From Phycisphaerales bacterium (GTDB lineage: Bacteria; Planctomycetota; Phycisphaerae; Phycisphaerales; UBA1924), in contig JAFIFZ010000050.1 of NCBI GenBank assembly GCA_020831775.1, positions 1 to 63,638 of the forward strand: a stretch of DNA of 63,638 bases, written 5' to 3'. The translations under genes were made by a program, and so were the position numbers. The notes under the pieces were generated by a model. That model was not told the DNA's origin. It worked only from the letters and a program-made list of their open reading frames with translations, and did no database searches. Shown here one piece after another: positions 55,342 to 63,638 of the stretch. Every line of letters begins with the position of its first letter. The first letter of the stretch is position 1.

Positions 55342-56034
55342 TCAGCCGCCGGCCCGCTCTGCGAGTTGCCTGAACTCTTCGACGCCGAACTCCGCTCCCG
55401 GCCCGACGGGGCCGGAGACTTTCAACGGGCCGCCGGACTTTGTGATCGTCTCGCCCAGCAGGGCCAGGTCGAGGCCGCTGCGGAGCAGCACGCCGACCGC
55501 TCGCATCCCCGAGGCCGCGACCGGCACGATCGCTCTGAGCGGCCCGGACTCGGGGCGTTCGATCAACGGGATATTCAGCCGCTCGGCGAGGCGCTCGGCC
55601 GAAAAGGCCTCGCCCTTCGGGCTCATGGCACGGACCCCGACGAGGCGAACCCCGTCGACAACGGGGCGGCGCCCTCGCATCAACGCGCCGAAATAGGGCG
55701 AATCCTCGTCGGTCTCGACCCGCTCGAGCGCGACCCCTTCGGAGGCGAGCCGGTTGAGCTCCTCCACCGAGCGCACCCCCTGGCGTTCGAGGTACCGCCT
55801 CCAGGACTCGCTCGCGTGCTGGCGCCTCCGCTGGGGAAAGGCGCCGGGTCGGAGCATCGGAGCGATGATCACGCCCGCCAGCAGCGGCTCGCTCTCGGGC
55901 GCGGGGGTGTCCGGGTCGGCGTAGGCCGCGGGCGTGCCCGCAACCCGGTCACGCCCTGCCGGCTCGCGCACGAGGAGGCAGACGCCGTCGGTGCAGGCGT
56001 AGGTCTCCAGTCGTTCTCGGATCCGTGCGTCCAT
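55342..56034 (-). CDS. unknown protein encoded between tssH and vgrG
   Basis: This is a 230-residue soluble protein without signal peptide, membrane helix or a recognised family. GGAG lies 5 nt before the ATG. The N-terminus has two cysteines (Y-A-C-T-D-G-V-C); the middle is Arg-rich and helical (R-Y-L-E-R-Q-G-V-R-S-V-E-E-L); the last third has alternating strands and helices. It lies 88 bp after tssH and 24 bp before vgrG on the same strand. An adaptor, chaperone or structural accessory of this type VI subtype is the simplest guess. Confidence 0.75.
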   Translation of the reverse strand: MDARIRERLETYACTDGVCLLVREPAGRDRVAGTPAAYADPDTPAPESEPLLAGVIIAPMLRPGAFPQRRRQHASESWRRYLERQGVRSVEELNRLASEGVALERVETDEDSPYFGALMRGRRPVVDGVRLVGVRAMSPKGEAFSAERLAERLNIPLIERPESGPLRAIVPVAASGMRAVGVLLRSGLDLALLGETITKSGGPLKVSGPVGPGAEFGVEEFRQLAERAGG

Positions 56035-56122
56035 CGGGTCTCCGGTCGGGTCGGGACGGGCCTCCGGCGCCCGGCGATCCCCCTAGCTAGACCTCGGGCC
56101 GCCGGATCGGCGCGGCGTGCGT

Positions 56123-58882
56123 TCAGGCGAAGGCGTAGTCGAAGTCGGAGTCCTTGACCCCGATGGTGACCTTCGAGACCGCCTCGCCAGCCATCATCTT
56201 GCGGAGGAACTCCGTCGACATCGTCGGGAGCATCGTCTGCGTCAGGATCGCGTCGATCATCCGCCCGCCCGACTCCAGCTCCGTGCAGCGGCTGACGATC
56301 AGGTCGATCACCTCCGGCTCGATCTCCAGCACCGCCCCGTGGTTCTTCTCCACCCGCTTCTGGATGCGCCCGAGCTGCAGCTCGGTGATCGCCCGCAGCA
56401 TCTCGTCCGACAGCGGGAAGTAGGGAATCGTGACCAGACGCCCGAGCAGGGCGGCGGGGAAGACCTTCAGCAGCGGCTCGCGCAGGGCCTTCTGCAGCCC
56501 GTCGACCGAGGGCATCAGCTCGGGGTCCTTGCACATGCTCATGATCAGGTCAGAACCGACATTGCTGGTGAGCAGGATGATCGTGTTCTTGAAGTCGATC
56601 ATGCGGCCTTCGCCGTCCTCCATCCGCCCCTTGTCGAAGACCTGGAAGAAGATCTCGTGGACATCGGAGTGGGCCTTCTCGACCTCGTCGAGCAGGACGA
56701 CGGAGTAGGGCTTGCGCCGGACGGCTTCGGTGAGGATGCCGCCCTCGCCGTAGCCCACATAGCCGGGAGGGGCGCCCTTGAGCGTGGAGACGGTGTGTGC
56801 CTCCTGGAATTCGCTCATGTTGATGGTGATGACATTCTGCTCGCCGCCGTAGAGGGACTCGGCGAGTGCGAGAGCGGTCTCGGTCTTGCCCACGCCGGAG
56901 GTGCCCGCGAGCAGGAAGACGCCGATGGGTTTGCTGGGGTTGTCCAGTCCGGCGCGGTTGGTCTGGATGGTGCGCGCGATCGACTCCAGCGCGTGCTTCT
57001 GGCCGATCACGCGCTTGTTGAGCGTGTCGGCGAGGCTCAGCACCGCCTGGATCTCGTTCTTGACCATGCGTCCGACGGGGATGCCCGTCCAATCGGCGAC
57101 GACCGCCGCGACGGCGCTGGCGTCGACGCTGGGCAGGATCAGGGGCGAGTCGCCCTGGTGCTCGGCGAGCTCGTCCTGCAGGCCCTTGAGCTCGGCGAGG
57201 AGTTGCTCGCGTTGCTCGTCAGAGAGCGGCTCGGGGTCGGCGTCGTGGGCGGCTTCGGAAGTCTGTGCCGCCTGCTCGGCCGCGGCTTCGGTCTTCGTCC
57301 CCGTGCCCTCGACCCGACCGACCTTGGCCGGGCCCCGGAGCCTCGCCCTGATCGCGAGGATCTTCTCGACCAGTTCCTTCTCCTGCTTCCAGCTCGCTTC
57401 GAGGCCTTCGAGGGTCACCCGCTCGTCGCCGAGCTGATCCTCGATCGCGTGAAGCCTCGGGTCGTGCTCCAAGCCGATGCCCTTCTCCGCTTCGAGGATC
57501 GCCCGCTCGGTCTCCAGCGCGTCCAGACGCTTGCGCGTGTCGTCGATCGCGGCGGGGATCGCGTGCTGACCGATCGCGACGCGGGCGCAGGCCGTATCGA
57601 GCAGGCTGACCGACTTGTCGGGGAGCTGGCGTGCTGGGATGTAGCGGTGGCTGAGGCGGACGGAGGCCTCGATCGCCTCGTCGAGGATCTGCACCGTGTG
57701 GTGCTTCTCGAGCATGCCGGCGACCTTGCGCATCATCAGGATCGCCTTGTCCTCCGTCGGCTCGTCGACCTTGACGACCTGGAAACGGCGTGTCAGCGCC
57801 GGGTCTTTCTCGATGTGCTTCTTGTACTCCGCCCAGGTCGTCGCGGCGATCGTGCGGAGCGTGCCGCGCGCGAGGGCGGGCTTGAGGAGCTGCGCCGCGT
57901 CGCCGGTGCCCGCCTGACCCCCGGCGCCCATGAGCGTGTGCGCCTCGTCGATGAACATGATGATCGGTTTGGGCGAGGCCTGGACCTCCTCGATGACCTG
58001 CTTCAGGCGGTTCTCGAACTCGCCCTTCATGCTCGCCCCGGCCTGCAGGGCCGCGACATCGAGCTCCAGCAGGCGGATCTCGCGCATCGGCGGCGGCACA
58101 TCGCCCGAGACGATCTTGTGGGCGAAGCCCTCGACAACCGCCGTCTTGCCAACGCCCGCCTCGCCGGTGAGGATCGGGTTGTTCTGCCTGCGCCGCATGA
58201 GGATGTCGATGACCTGTCGCGTCTCCTCGTCGCGCCCGACGATGGGGTCGATCTTGCCGGTCCGTGCCTGCTCGGTCAGGTCTTTGCAGAACTGGGCGAT
58301 CGCCTCTTCCTTGCCCATCTGGGCCGGGGCGATCGCGCCGGAGGCCTCGCCGGGCTTGGCGCCCCCGCCGGTCTGCGAGCCCGCCTCTCGCGCGCCCAGC
58401 GTCGCCTCGACAGACTGGCCGAGGATCTGCTCCTGCTCGCGGACCAGCCCCTCGTGGTCGATCTTCTCGAACTCCTTGCTGATCCCCAGGATCGAGTTGC
58501 GGCTGGCCCTGCGGTTGAGCATGCAGAACACGATGTGGGCGCTGCGGGTCTTCGGCTCGCCGAAGATCAGCGAAGCGCAGAGCCACGCCTCCTTCACCGC
58601 GTCCTGCAGGTCGACGCTGAAGCCCGAGACGCTGCGTGCGCCCCTCGGCTGGGCCTCGATCGCGTTGTCGATGTCCTGGATCAGACGCGAGGGGTTGAGG
58701 CTGAAGTGACGCATCAGCCGGTGCAGGTCAGAGTCCTGGAGCTGGAGCACCTGCTTGAAGAAGTGCGCGAGCGTGACTTCCGGGTTGCCCTGGGTCTTGG
58801 CGAGGATGGTCGCCGCCTCCATCGACTTGTAGCAGAGGCTGTTCAGGGTCCCGAAGAGTTTCTGAAGATTGATCTCCGCCAT
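56123..58882 (-). CDS. tssH: type VI secretion ATPase TssH (ClpV)
   Basis: This is a 919-residue AAA+ disaggregase that recycles the contracted TssB/TssC sheath. The ClpV N-domain spans residues ~1-160. The first AAA module has G-E-A-G-V-G-K-T-A and I-M-F-I-D-E-A-H; a middle coiled-coil domain follows; the second AAA module has G-T-S-G-V-G-K-T-E and V-V-L-L-D-E-V-E-K. All Walker residues are intact. A Ser/Ala/Glu-rich insert lies in the middle domain (near residues 520-560). GGGGAG lies 9 nt before the ATG. It follows tssG after a 150-bp gap. Confidence 0.96.
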   Translation of the reverse strand: MAEINLQKLFGTLNSLCYKSMEAATILAKTQGNPEVTLAHFFKQVLQLQDSDLHRLMRHFSLNPSRLIQDIDNAIEAQPRGARSVSGFSVDLQDAVKEAWLCASLIFGEPKTRSAHIVFCMLNRRASRNSILGISKEFEKIDHEGLVREQEQILGQSVEATLGAREAGSQTGGGAKPGEASGAIAPAQMGKEEAIAQFCKDLTEQARTGKIDPIVGRDEETRQVIDILMRRRQNNPILTGEAGVGKTAVVEGFAHKIVSGDVPPPMREIRLLELDVAALQAGASMKGEFENRLKQVIEEVQASPKPIIMFIDEAHTLMGAGGQAGTGDAAQLLKPALARGTLRTIAATTWAEYKKHIEKDPALTRRFQVVKVDEPTEDKAILMMRKVAGMLEKHHTVQILDEAIEASVRLSHRYIPARQLPDKSVSLLDTACARVAIGQHAIPAAIDDTRKRLDALETERAILEAEKGIGLEHDPRLHAIEDQLGDERVTLEGLEASWKQEKELVEKILAIRARLRGPAKVGRVEGTGTKTEAAAEQAAQTSEAAHDADPEPLSDEQREQLLAELKGLQDELAEHQGDSPLILPSVDASAVAAVVADWTGIPVGRMVKNEIQAVLSLADTLNKRVIGQKHALESIARTIQTNRAGLDNPSKPIGVFLLAGTSGVGKTETALALAESLYGGEQNVITINMSEFQEAHTVSTLKGAPPGYVGYGEGGILTEAVRRKPYSVVLLDEVEKAHSDVHEIFFQVFDKGRMEDGEGRMIDFKNTIILLTSNVGSDLIMSMCKDPELMPSVDGLQKALREPLLKVFPAALLGRLVTIPYFPLSDEMLRAITELQLGRIQKRVEKNHGAVLEIEPEVIDLIVSRCTELESGGRMIDAILTQTMLPTMSTEFLRKMMAGEAVSKVTIGVKDSDFDYAFA

Positions 58883-59032
58883 CTGGCGTTACTCCCCTGC
58901 TCGTGATCGTGCGTCCCACCGCCAGCGACGGGCCGGCGGAGCCCTCTGCGTTGTCGTTGTCGGGCATGCCGCGATGCCTACGCAAGATACCCGATGCTCG
59001 CCCCTGCTGAAAACCGCTCCGGGGCACCGGCC

Positions 59033-60226
59033 TCAGGCCGGCGGCCTGAGCACCAGCGTGTCGGCGTCCTTGGGGGTGGGCCCGCTCTTGATCCAGCTCG
59101 TCCAGCCCAGCCTGGCCCCCCCGCCAAGGGCCGTGGCCGGCACCTCCTCCTTGCTGAGGATCAGGCGTGCGTCCCAGGTGTACTCGAACCCCGCGTAGCT
59201 CCTGACCCAGGCCGACAGACGCTCGAACCCCCCGCCTCCGGGGAGGAACCGCCGATAGGTCTTCAGGTCCATCGGCCCGAGCACCAGCCGGAACCGCTGC
59301 TGCACATCCCAGACGCTCGATCCGACAATGGTCGAGACCCCGAGCGTCCCGGTCTCGGGTGACTCGCCGAGCCGGCTCCTGGCGTCGTCGGGCAGTTGCA
59401 GCCATTGGCCGACAAACTGCTCCAGCCGACAGGGGACCTTGAAGTAGTCCCCCACGATCGCTTCGAGCCCCTCCGCGTCGCGGGAGTGGTTGATCTGGCG
59501 CCCGGCGTAGTGGAGCTTGGCGTTGTCGGGCAGGGCGTCGCGGCCCCGCATCTGCTCGCCACCCAGCCCGATCAGGCTGGCGATGTAGAAGGCGAAGCGG
59601 TCGTTGTCGGGCCGGTCGTGCTCGACGGTCGGCTCGTTGATCGCCCACGCCTTGAAGAACAGGCTCGCCGCGCGGTGGTGGAAGATGTCCAGGAACCGCG
59701 CGAGGGTGTGGTCCTTGGCGTGCAGTTGGCGGTCGAGCACATACTGCGTGAAGTGCAGCGGCATCGGCCCGTGGGGCCCCATCAGTCCGAACCCCGAGGC
59801 GAGCAGGCGGGGCGGACGCGACCCCTTCGCCGGCAGGAACCCCGCCAGCGACGAGGGCGAAAAGCGGAGCGACGCTTCCTGCCCGAGGCGGACCGGGTCC
59901 TGGCGCACTCCCACCGAGTCGCCCAGGCGGGGCTTGTCGTTGCAGATGCACTGGATCAGGCGGAGGGTGTCGAACAGGCCCCTGCTGTAGGGCTTGGCGG
60001 CCAGCTCGCGCACAAGCTCGACCAGCCGCGGATCCGCCGCCCCGGGCTCGGCCCGCCACTCGGCGATCGACCGCTCCATCGCCTCCTCTGGCGAGAGTTC
60101 CCCGTCCTCCTGCGCCGGTGCGCCGAGGGCGGTTGGGTCGAGCTCGCCACGCTCCACCTTGGCGCGGAGCTCGGCGATCTGACGGGGAGTCAGAGAATCG
60201 CCCGCTGTCCTGTCCGCGCCGGCCAT
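59033..60226 (-). CDS. tssG: type VI secretion baseplate protein TssG
   Basis: This is a 397-residue baseplate wedge component (ImpH/VasB family) that pairs with TssF and TssE. Typical features are F-D-T-L-R-L-I-Q near residue 84, the L-R-F-S-P-S-S-L-A-G-F segment, H-F-T-Q-Y-V, and F-F-K-A-W near residue 193. The first ~65 residues are an acidic extension not present in most TssG. Its start lies inside the end of tssF, with an overlap of 37 nt, and AGGTGA stands 4 nt upstream. Confidence 0.92.
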   Translation of the reverse strand: MAGADRTAGDSLTPRQIAELRAKVERGELDPTALGAPAQEDGELSPEEAMERSIAEWRAEPGAADPRLVELVRELAAKPYSRGLFDTLRLIQCICNDKPRLGDSVGVRQDPVRLGQEASLRFSPSSLAGFLPAKGSRPPRLLASGFGLMGPHGPMPLHFTQYVLDRQLHAKDHTLARFLDIFHHRAASLFFKAWAINEPTVEHDRPDNDRFAFYIASLIGLGGEQMRGRDALPDNAKLHYAGRQINHSRDAEGLEAIVGDYFKVPCRLEQFVGQWLQLPDDARSRLGESPETGTLGVSTIVGSSVWDVQQRFRLVLGPMDLKTYRRFLPGGGGFERLSAWVRSYAGFEYTWDARLILSKEEVPATALGGGARLGWTSWIKSGPTPKDADTLVLRPPA

Positions 60227-62067
60227 CGGATCACCTGCCCCCGTTCCGCCGAGCGGACAACGGTCTCAGTAAAGGAATTGATCGAGACATACTTCGCAAA
60301 GAACCGCTCCATCACCGCCCCGAGCACGAAGATCCCCGTCCCCTCGAACGACGCGTCTTCGAGCGTCAGCGTGACCTCCAGCCCACGGGCGAAGGAGATC
60401 GGCCCGGGCGTTTTGACTCGGCGTGTGATCGGCTTGGCCGAGATCGACCGAGCGCCCTCGACCTGCTTGCGCATGACGGGGCTGGTGGCGTCGCCGTAGA
60501 GCTTCAGGAGATCGCGCAGGGCCGTCGCGCCGCGTGCCTGGTCCTCGTCGACCAGCGAGAGGTAGTTCAGCGAGAGGTGGCTGATGAGCCTCCACGCCGT
60601 CTCTCCCTCGGCGAAGCTCGGGCGGGGCGAGGTCGGGCCGGTGATCACGCGGATCGACCGGACCGCGGGCCCGGTCTCTGCGGTGAAGTCGGTCCGGCCC
60701 GTGCCCAAGGGCATGCGGAGCGGGAGGTGCCGGTTGGTGCAGAGCGTCTCGACGCCGAGCTGGCGGAGGTCGCTGCGGAAGGGCGCGTTCGTCGCGTCGA
60801 CCAGCGCCACGAAGACCTCGCTGCCGGTGTAGCTGGTCTTCCGCCCGGTTCTGCGTTCCTGGCCGGTGAGCGTCCGCGGGCGCCGGTTGGTCGAGAAGAA
60901 GGCCCCGCCCCCCTCGTCGAACTCGCTGGCGGCGTAGAACGGTTTGAACTCGATCGCCTGCGCCCCACCGCTGCCGTAGCCCTCGACCGAGAGCACCTGA
61001 TGGACCTCAAAATCCGCCGGGCGTGTGCGGTCCGGGACCACATGGAACTCGTGGCGATACTCGTCGATGTGGATGCGGTCGGTGCGCCGTGGGAAGAGAT
61101 TGATCGCGGGCGTGCAGAACAACGCGAAGTTGTCCGGCTCGACCGCCCCGTCGAGCTCGGGATCGTCGGCGTCGAGCAGGACGATCACCTCCAGCTCCGT
61201 GCCGCTGCAGCGCTTCGAGGCTTCCCGAAGCCCCGACAGGCGCACGAAGCTGAACCGCTGGGGGAATGTGAAGTACTCCTGGAGCAGGCGGTAGCCCTGG
61301 AAGGACCTCGCCGTGACGGGGAGCAGCGCCTCGGCGTCGTCGAACCCGAGCTGGCGGATCGCCGAGGCGGGCAGGACCTCGGTGAACTCCGGGGGCTTCT
61401 GCGCCGGGCGGACCAGGACGCCGGTCCTGTGCGCGTGGATCTGCTCGTATAGGCGCGTGGGCGTCTGGTCCGTGCCGAGCAGGTACAGGTCGAGCTGGTC
61501 GAGGTCGATCTCTGCGAAGGTCAGGCTCGCGGTCGCCCTGAACTTCAGGCGGAGCGCCGCCTTGGGTGCGTTGCGCCCCGAGAGCTCCGGCGGGAGGTCG
61601 AGCGAGCCGACATCGCGTGTGTGGTAGGTCGCCTCCTCCAGCCTGATCGGCAGCAGGCGGACATCGTGCGCCGAGCGGTACTCGCAGGGCGTGCGGTCGC
61701 CCCGGCCGAGGATGCTGCGCATCGGCGTGCCGCGGGGCACGAGGAACCCTCCGGCGAGGGCCGCTTCGTTCAGGTCCGGCTCGTAGCGGACGACGCACAT
61801 CGACGGCGTCGGCGCGAGGTAGTGCGGGTAAACGCTCTCGAGCAGGTGCTGGGTGATGCGCGGGAAGTGAGCGTCGAGCTTGAGCTGCACACGGGCCGCG
61901 AGATACGCGAAGCCCTCCAGCAGCCGCTCGACATACGGGTCGGAGCACTCCAGATCGCCCAGCCCGAGGCGCCCGGCGATCTTGGGGTATTCAGAAGCGA
62001 ACTCCGCGGCGCTCTCGCGGAGGTGGCGCAGCTCCCGCTCGTACAGACGCAGCAGACGCTTATCCAT
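60190..62067 (-). CDS. tssF: type VI secretion baseplate protein TssF
   Basis: This is a 625-residue baseplate wedge component (ImpG/VasA family). The N-terminus is diagnostic: Y-E-R-E-L-R-H-L-R, F-A-x-E-Y-P-K-I-A-G-R-L, D-P-Y-V-E-R-L-L-E-G-F-A-Y-L-A-A-R. The end overlaps tssG and the start overlaps the tssE stop within ATGGATAA, so the three are translationally coupled. No domain is missing compared with family length (~590-620). Confidence 0.96.
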   Translation of the reverse strand: MDKRLLRLYERELRHLRESAAEFASEYPKIAGRLGLGDLECSDPYVERLLEGFAYLAARVQLKLDAHFPRITQHLLESVYPHYLAPTPSMCVVRYEPDLNEAALAGGFLVPRGTPMRSILGRGDRTPCEYRSAHDVRLLPIRLEEATYHTRDVGSLDLPPELSGRNAPKAALRLKFRATASLTFAEIDLDQLDLYLLGTDQTPTRLYEQIHAHRTGVLVRPAQKPPEFTEVLPASAIRQLGFDDAEALLPVTARSFQGYRLLQEYFTFPQRFSFVRLSGLREASKRCSGTELEVIVLLDADDPELDGAVEPDNFALFCTPAINLFPRRTDRIHIDEYRHEFHVVPDRTRPADFEVHQVLSVEGYGSGGAQAIEFKPFYAASEFDEGGGAFFSTNRRPRTLTGQERRTGRKTSYTGSEVFVALVDATNAPFRSDLRQLGVETLCTNRHLPLRMPLGTGRTDFTAETGPAVRSIRVITGPTSPRPSFAEGETAWRLISHLSLNYLSLVDEDQARGATALRDLLKLYGDATSPVMRKQVEGARSISAKPITRRVKTPGPISFARGLEVTLTLEDASFEGTGIFVLGAVMERFFAKYVSINSFTETVVRSAERGQVIRWPARTGQRAIL

Positions 62068-62566
62068 GCGGCGCTTCCGTGAGTGAGCACTGGCCGGTTT
62101 CGAGGTCGACCTCGGTCTTCAGAAAGAGCTGCTCGGGCACGGGCTGGGCCCACATGTCGCCGGCGATCTCCAGCCCCAGCGTGTTGTACCCCCCCTGGTC
62201 GTCGGACGAGAGGAAGTGAACCCTGAGCGAGCCGGCCAGGATCCGCGGCTCGAACCGCTCGATCGCCTCGCGGACGAGCGACTCGAGCTCGCCGGACTCG
62301 ACCGCCGATGCGGTCAGGCCCGTCAGGTCCGGTAGGCCGAAGTTCAGCACGCTGGCGCGAGCCAGCGGGAACTCCTCGTACTCGCCCGTCCTGTCCTTGT
62401 TGGGCGCGTTGAGCAGCCACGCGACATCGCGCAGCACCGCCTCGCGCAGCTGGCGGACGGAGAAGACCCGCTTGTCGCGGCTCTCGACGCCGCTCTGCGG
62501 GTCGTCGTCGGTCAGACGGTCCAGCAGGCAGGGCTGCAGGCGTTCGCTGGGCGTGAGCTCAGCCAC
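62060..62566 (-). CDS. tssE: type VI secretion baseplate protein TssE (gp25-like)
   Basis: This is a 168-residue baseplate protein related to T4 gp25. The GTG at 62566 is preferred because GGAGG lies 9 nt upstream and the sequence V-A-E-L-T-P-S-E-R-L-Q-P-C-L-L-D-R-L begins the conserved part. The gp25 signature is V-L-R-D-V-A-W-L-L-N followed later by S-V-L-N-F-G-L-P-D-L. The start overlaps the tagJ stop by 8 nt and the stop overlaps the tssF start by 8 nt. Confidence 0.92.
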   Translation of the reverse strand: MAELTPSERLQPCLLDRLTDDDPQSGVESRDKRVFSVRQLREAVLRDVAWLLNAPNKDRTGEYEEFPLARASVLNFGLPDLTGLTASAVESGELESLVREAIERFEPRILAGSLRVHFLSSDDQGGYNTLGLEIAGDMWAQPVPEQLFLKTEVDLETGQCSLTEAPHG

Positions 62567-63398
62567 CGGACGCGGCCTCCGCCGGACCGCCGGGGTGGTC
62601 GAACCGGACAGATCTCGTCTGGAGCAGGGCGTGCTCGCCCTTGTCGGTGGCGAACTCGCGCTGGCCGAGGCCGGTGAAGAACCCGCCGCCGCCCTGGTCG
62701 TTCCACTCGGTCTTTCGCCCGAGGCGGATGAGCGGATCGCTCGCCAGCTCGCTGCCCGGGTAGCGGGCAAAGAGGAGGGCGACGCTGGAGGCCCCGGTCG
62801 TCCACTGCAGCGTCGCGGGCGTCCAGACGAGGTCCCGCAGGTCCGTCGGGGGCTCGATCTGGATCGATTCGATGCGCGACATCGGGACCCAGAAATACTT
62901 GCCGTCGATCAACGCCTCCAGCACAGGGCCCATCCGGTCGTCGGCGTCGGCGAGCCAGCCGAACGGCTCATCGTCGATCGCGCCGGGAACCGCCTCGGCC
63001 TTCTCCAGCCACTCGGCTCTGGCCGCCGCCGCCTTGTCGGGGTGGCCCGAGGCGAGCAGGCGGACCGCCTCGATCGCCAGCCCGATCCACTCGGGCGGCT
63101 CGCCGAAGATCATCGGCGAACGCTTGCCGCTGAACACCTCGCGCCTGAACCCCTCCGCCTGGAGGGCGGGCCCGCAGACCTGGGCCATCATCGAGGCGCC
63201 GGGGTCGAGCTCGGAAGCGACATTGAGCTGATTGAGCGCCCGCGCCCAGTCTCCGGTGATGGCAAAGAGCTGGAAGAGCGAGACGCGGTATTCGGCCTTT
63301 GAAGGGTCGGCCCTGACCTGTTCCTTGGCGGCATCGATCGCCTCGTCGAGCTTGCCTTCCTTGATGAGCGTCTCGGGGGTGGTCGCGGGTGTGGACAT
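62559..63398 (-). CDS. tagJ: type VI secretion accessory protein TagJ (ImpE family)
   Basis: This is a 279-residue accessory protein of the ImpE/TagJ family, which binds sheath and ClpV components in some type VI systems. TPR-like helices at the N-terminus (L-D-E-A-I-D-A-A-K-E-Q-V-R-A-D-P) lead into the ImpE domain, with W-L-A-D-A-D-D-R-M-G-P-V-L-E near residue 165 and Y-F-W-V-P near residue 185, both typical. GGAGGAG lies 7 nt before the ATG at 63398. It is the first type VI gene visible; the partners normally encoded upstream are not in the window. Confidence 0.9.
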   Translation of the reverse strand: MSTPATTPETLIKEGKLDEAIDAAKEQVRADPSKAEYRVSLFQLFAITGDWARALNQLNVASELDPGASMMAQVCGPALQAEGFRREVFSGKRSPMIFGEPPEWIGLAIEAVRLLASGHPDKAAAARAEWLEKAEAVPGAIDDEPFGWLADADDRMGPVLEALIDGKYFWVPMSRIESIQIEPPTDLRDLVWTPATLQWTTGASSVALLFARYPGSELASDPLIRLGRKTEWNDQGGGGFFTGLGQREFATDKGEHALLQTRSVRFDHPGGPAEAASGG

Positions 63399-63473
63399 GG
63401 CTGGGCTCCTCCTCGCCCGAGGCGGGCGCGCCTGAGGGATAGTTATACCAAAAGCCGGGGTTGGCAACGAGAA

Positions 63474-63638
63474 GCGGGGGGGGGGGGGGGGGGGCCCCCC
63501 CCCGGGGGGCGCCGGCGGGGGGGGGGGTCGCGGGGGCGGGGGGGGTGAGGGCGGCGCCCGGGGGGGGGTGGGGTGGGGGGGGTGGGGGGGGGGGCAGCGG
63601 GGGGGGGGGGGGGGGGGGGGGGCGGGGGGGGGGGGGGG
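63474..63638. other. poly-G low-complexity end, probable artefact
   Basis: From about 63474 the sequence is almost only G, with a short C run and scattered A/C/T, unlike the unique sequence before it. Such tails arise from loss of signal in two-colour sequencing or from poor consensus at a contig edge. I see no gene or plausible regulatory element in it. Confidence 0.8.

Noticed and set aside
63474-63638. G-quadruplex or telomere-like end
   Set aside because: The near-homopolymer with scattered errors fits a sequencing or assembly artefact better than a biological G-rich element.

Overview
This is a high-GC, gene-dense bacterial segment. It most resembles the planctomycete class Phycisphaerae, which is inferred from protein signatures because no rRNA is present. 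The signatures are four exported proteins ending in a V-P-L/A-P, glycine-rich hydrophobic, Arg-Arg-Arg-Arg tail (a PEP-CTERM variant), an amylase ending in a planctomycete-type dockerin-like EF-hand repeat that stops in Gly-Cys-Pro, and an exosortase with its usual polysaccharide genes. No rRNA, tRNA, CRISPR array, insertion sequence or phage gene was seen.

Layout. 1-4.1 kb holds four PEP-CTERM-like surface or secreted proteins, three of them on the minus strand. 4.3-11 kb is sugar metabolism: GAPDH, then a secreted alpha-amylase (with an apparent single-base frameshift) divergent from a secreted GH31 alpha-glucosidase. 11.2-26.7 kb is mostly housekeeping: gcvT, panC, two small uncharacterised genes, a class I aminotransferase, a TPR-sulfotransferase, a divergent CTP synthase, two tandem exported M1 aminopeptidases, an HD-GYP protein and lipoyl synthase. 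26.9-43.4 kb is a long plus-strand polysaccharide/exosortase locus: outer-membrane export lipoprotein, exosortase, EpsI-like protein, a 1567-residue TPR protein, a Wzc-like protein whose Walker A lysine is missing, a sugar-nucleotide epimerase, a WecA-like transferase, an orphan ParA ATPase and a VanZ-MurJ fusion. 43.4-50.5 kb holds an entericidin-like small lipoprotein, a short-chain dehydrogenase, ispF, a lipoprotein, and an RND pump with its adaptor. 50.6-63.4 kb is a minus-strand type VI secretion cluster read right to left: tagJ-tssE-tssF-tssG-tssH-unknown-vgrG-unknown-PAAR. The sheath, Hcp, baseplate TssK and membrane-complex genes are not in the window and may lie beyond its right edge. 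The last ~165 bases are almost pure G and look like a read or assembly artefact.

How the parts may fit together (inference). The exosortase could process the PEP-CTERM-like proteins at the left end while its neighbours build and export a surface polysaccharide. The amylase and alpha-glucosidase would degrade starch-like glucans outside the cytoplasm. The type VI cluster delivers a VgrG with a ~400-residue C-terminal extension that I do not recognise; this is the best candidate here for an undescribed function. At the level of expression, six genes have a TANNNT box only 6-7 nt before the ATG and little or no Shine-Dalgarno, which suggests leaderless transcripts.
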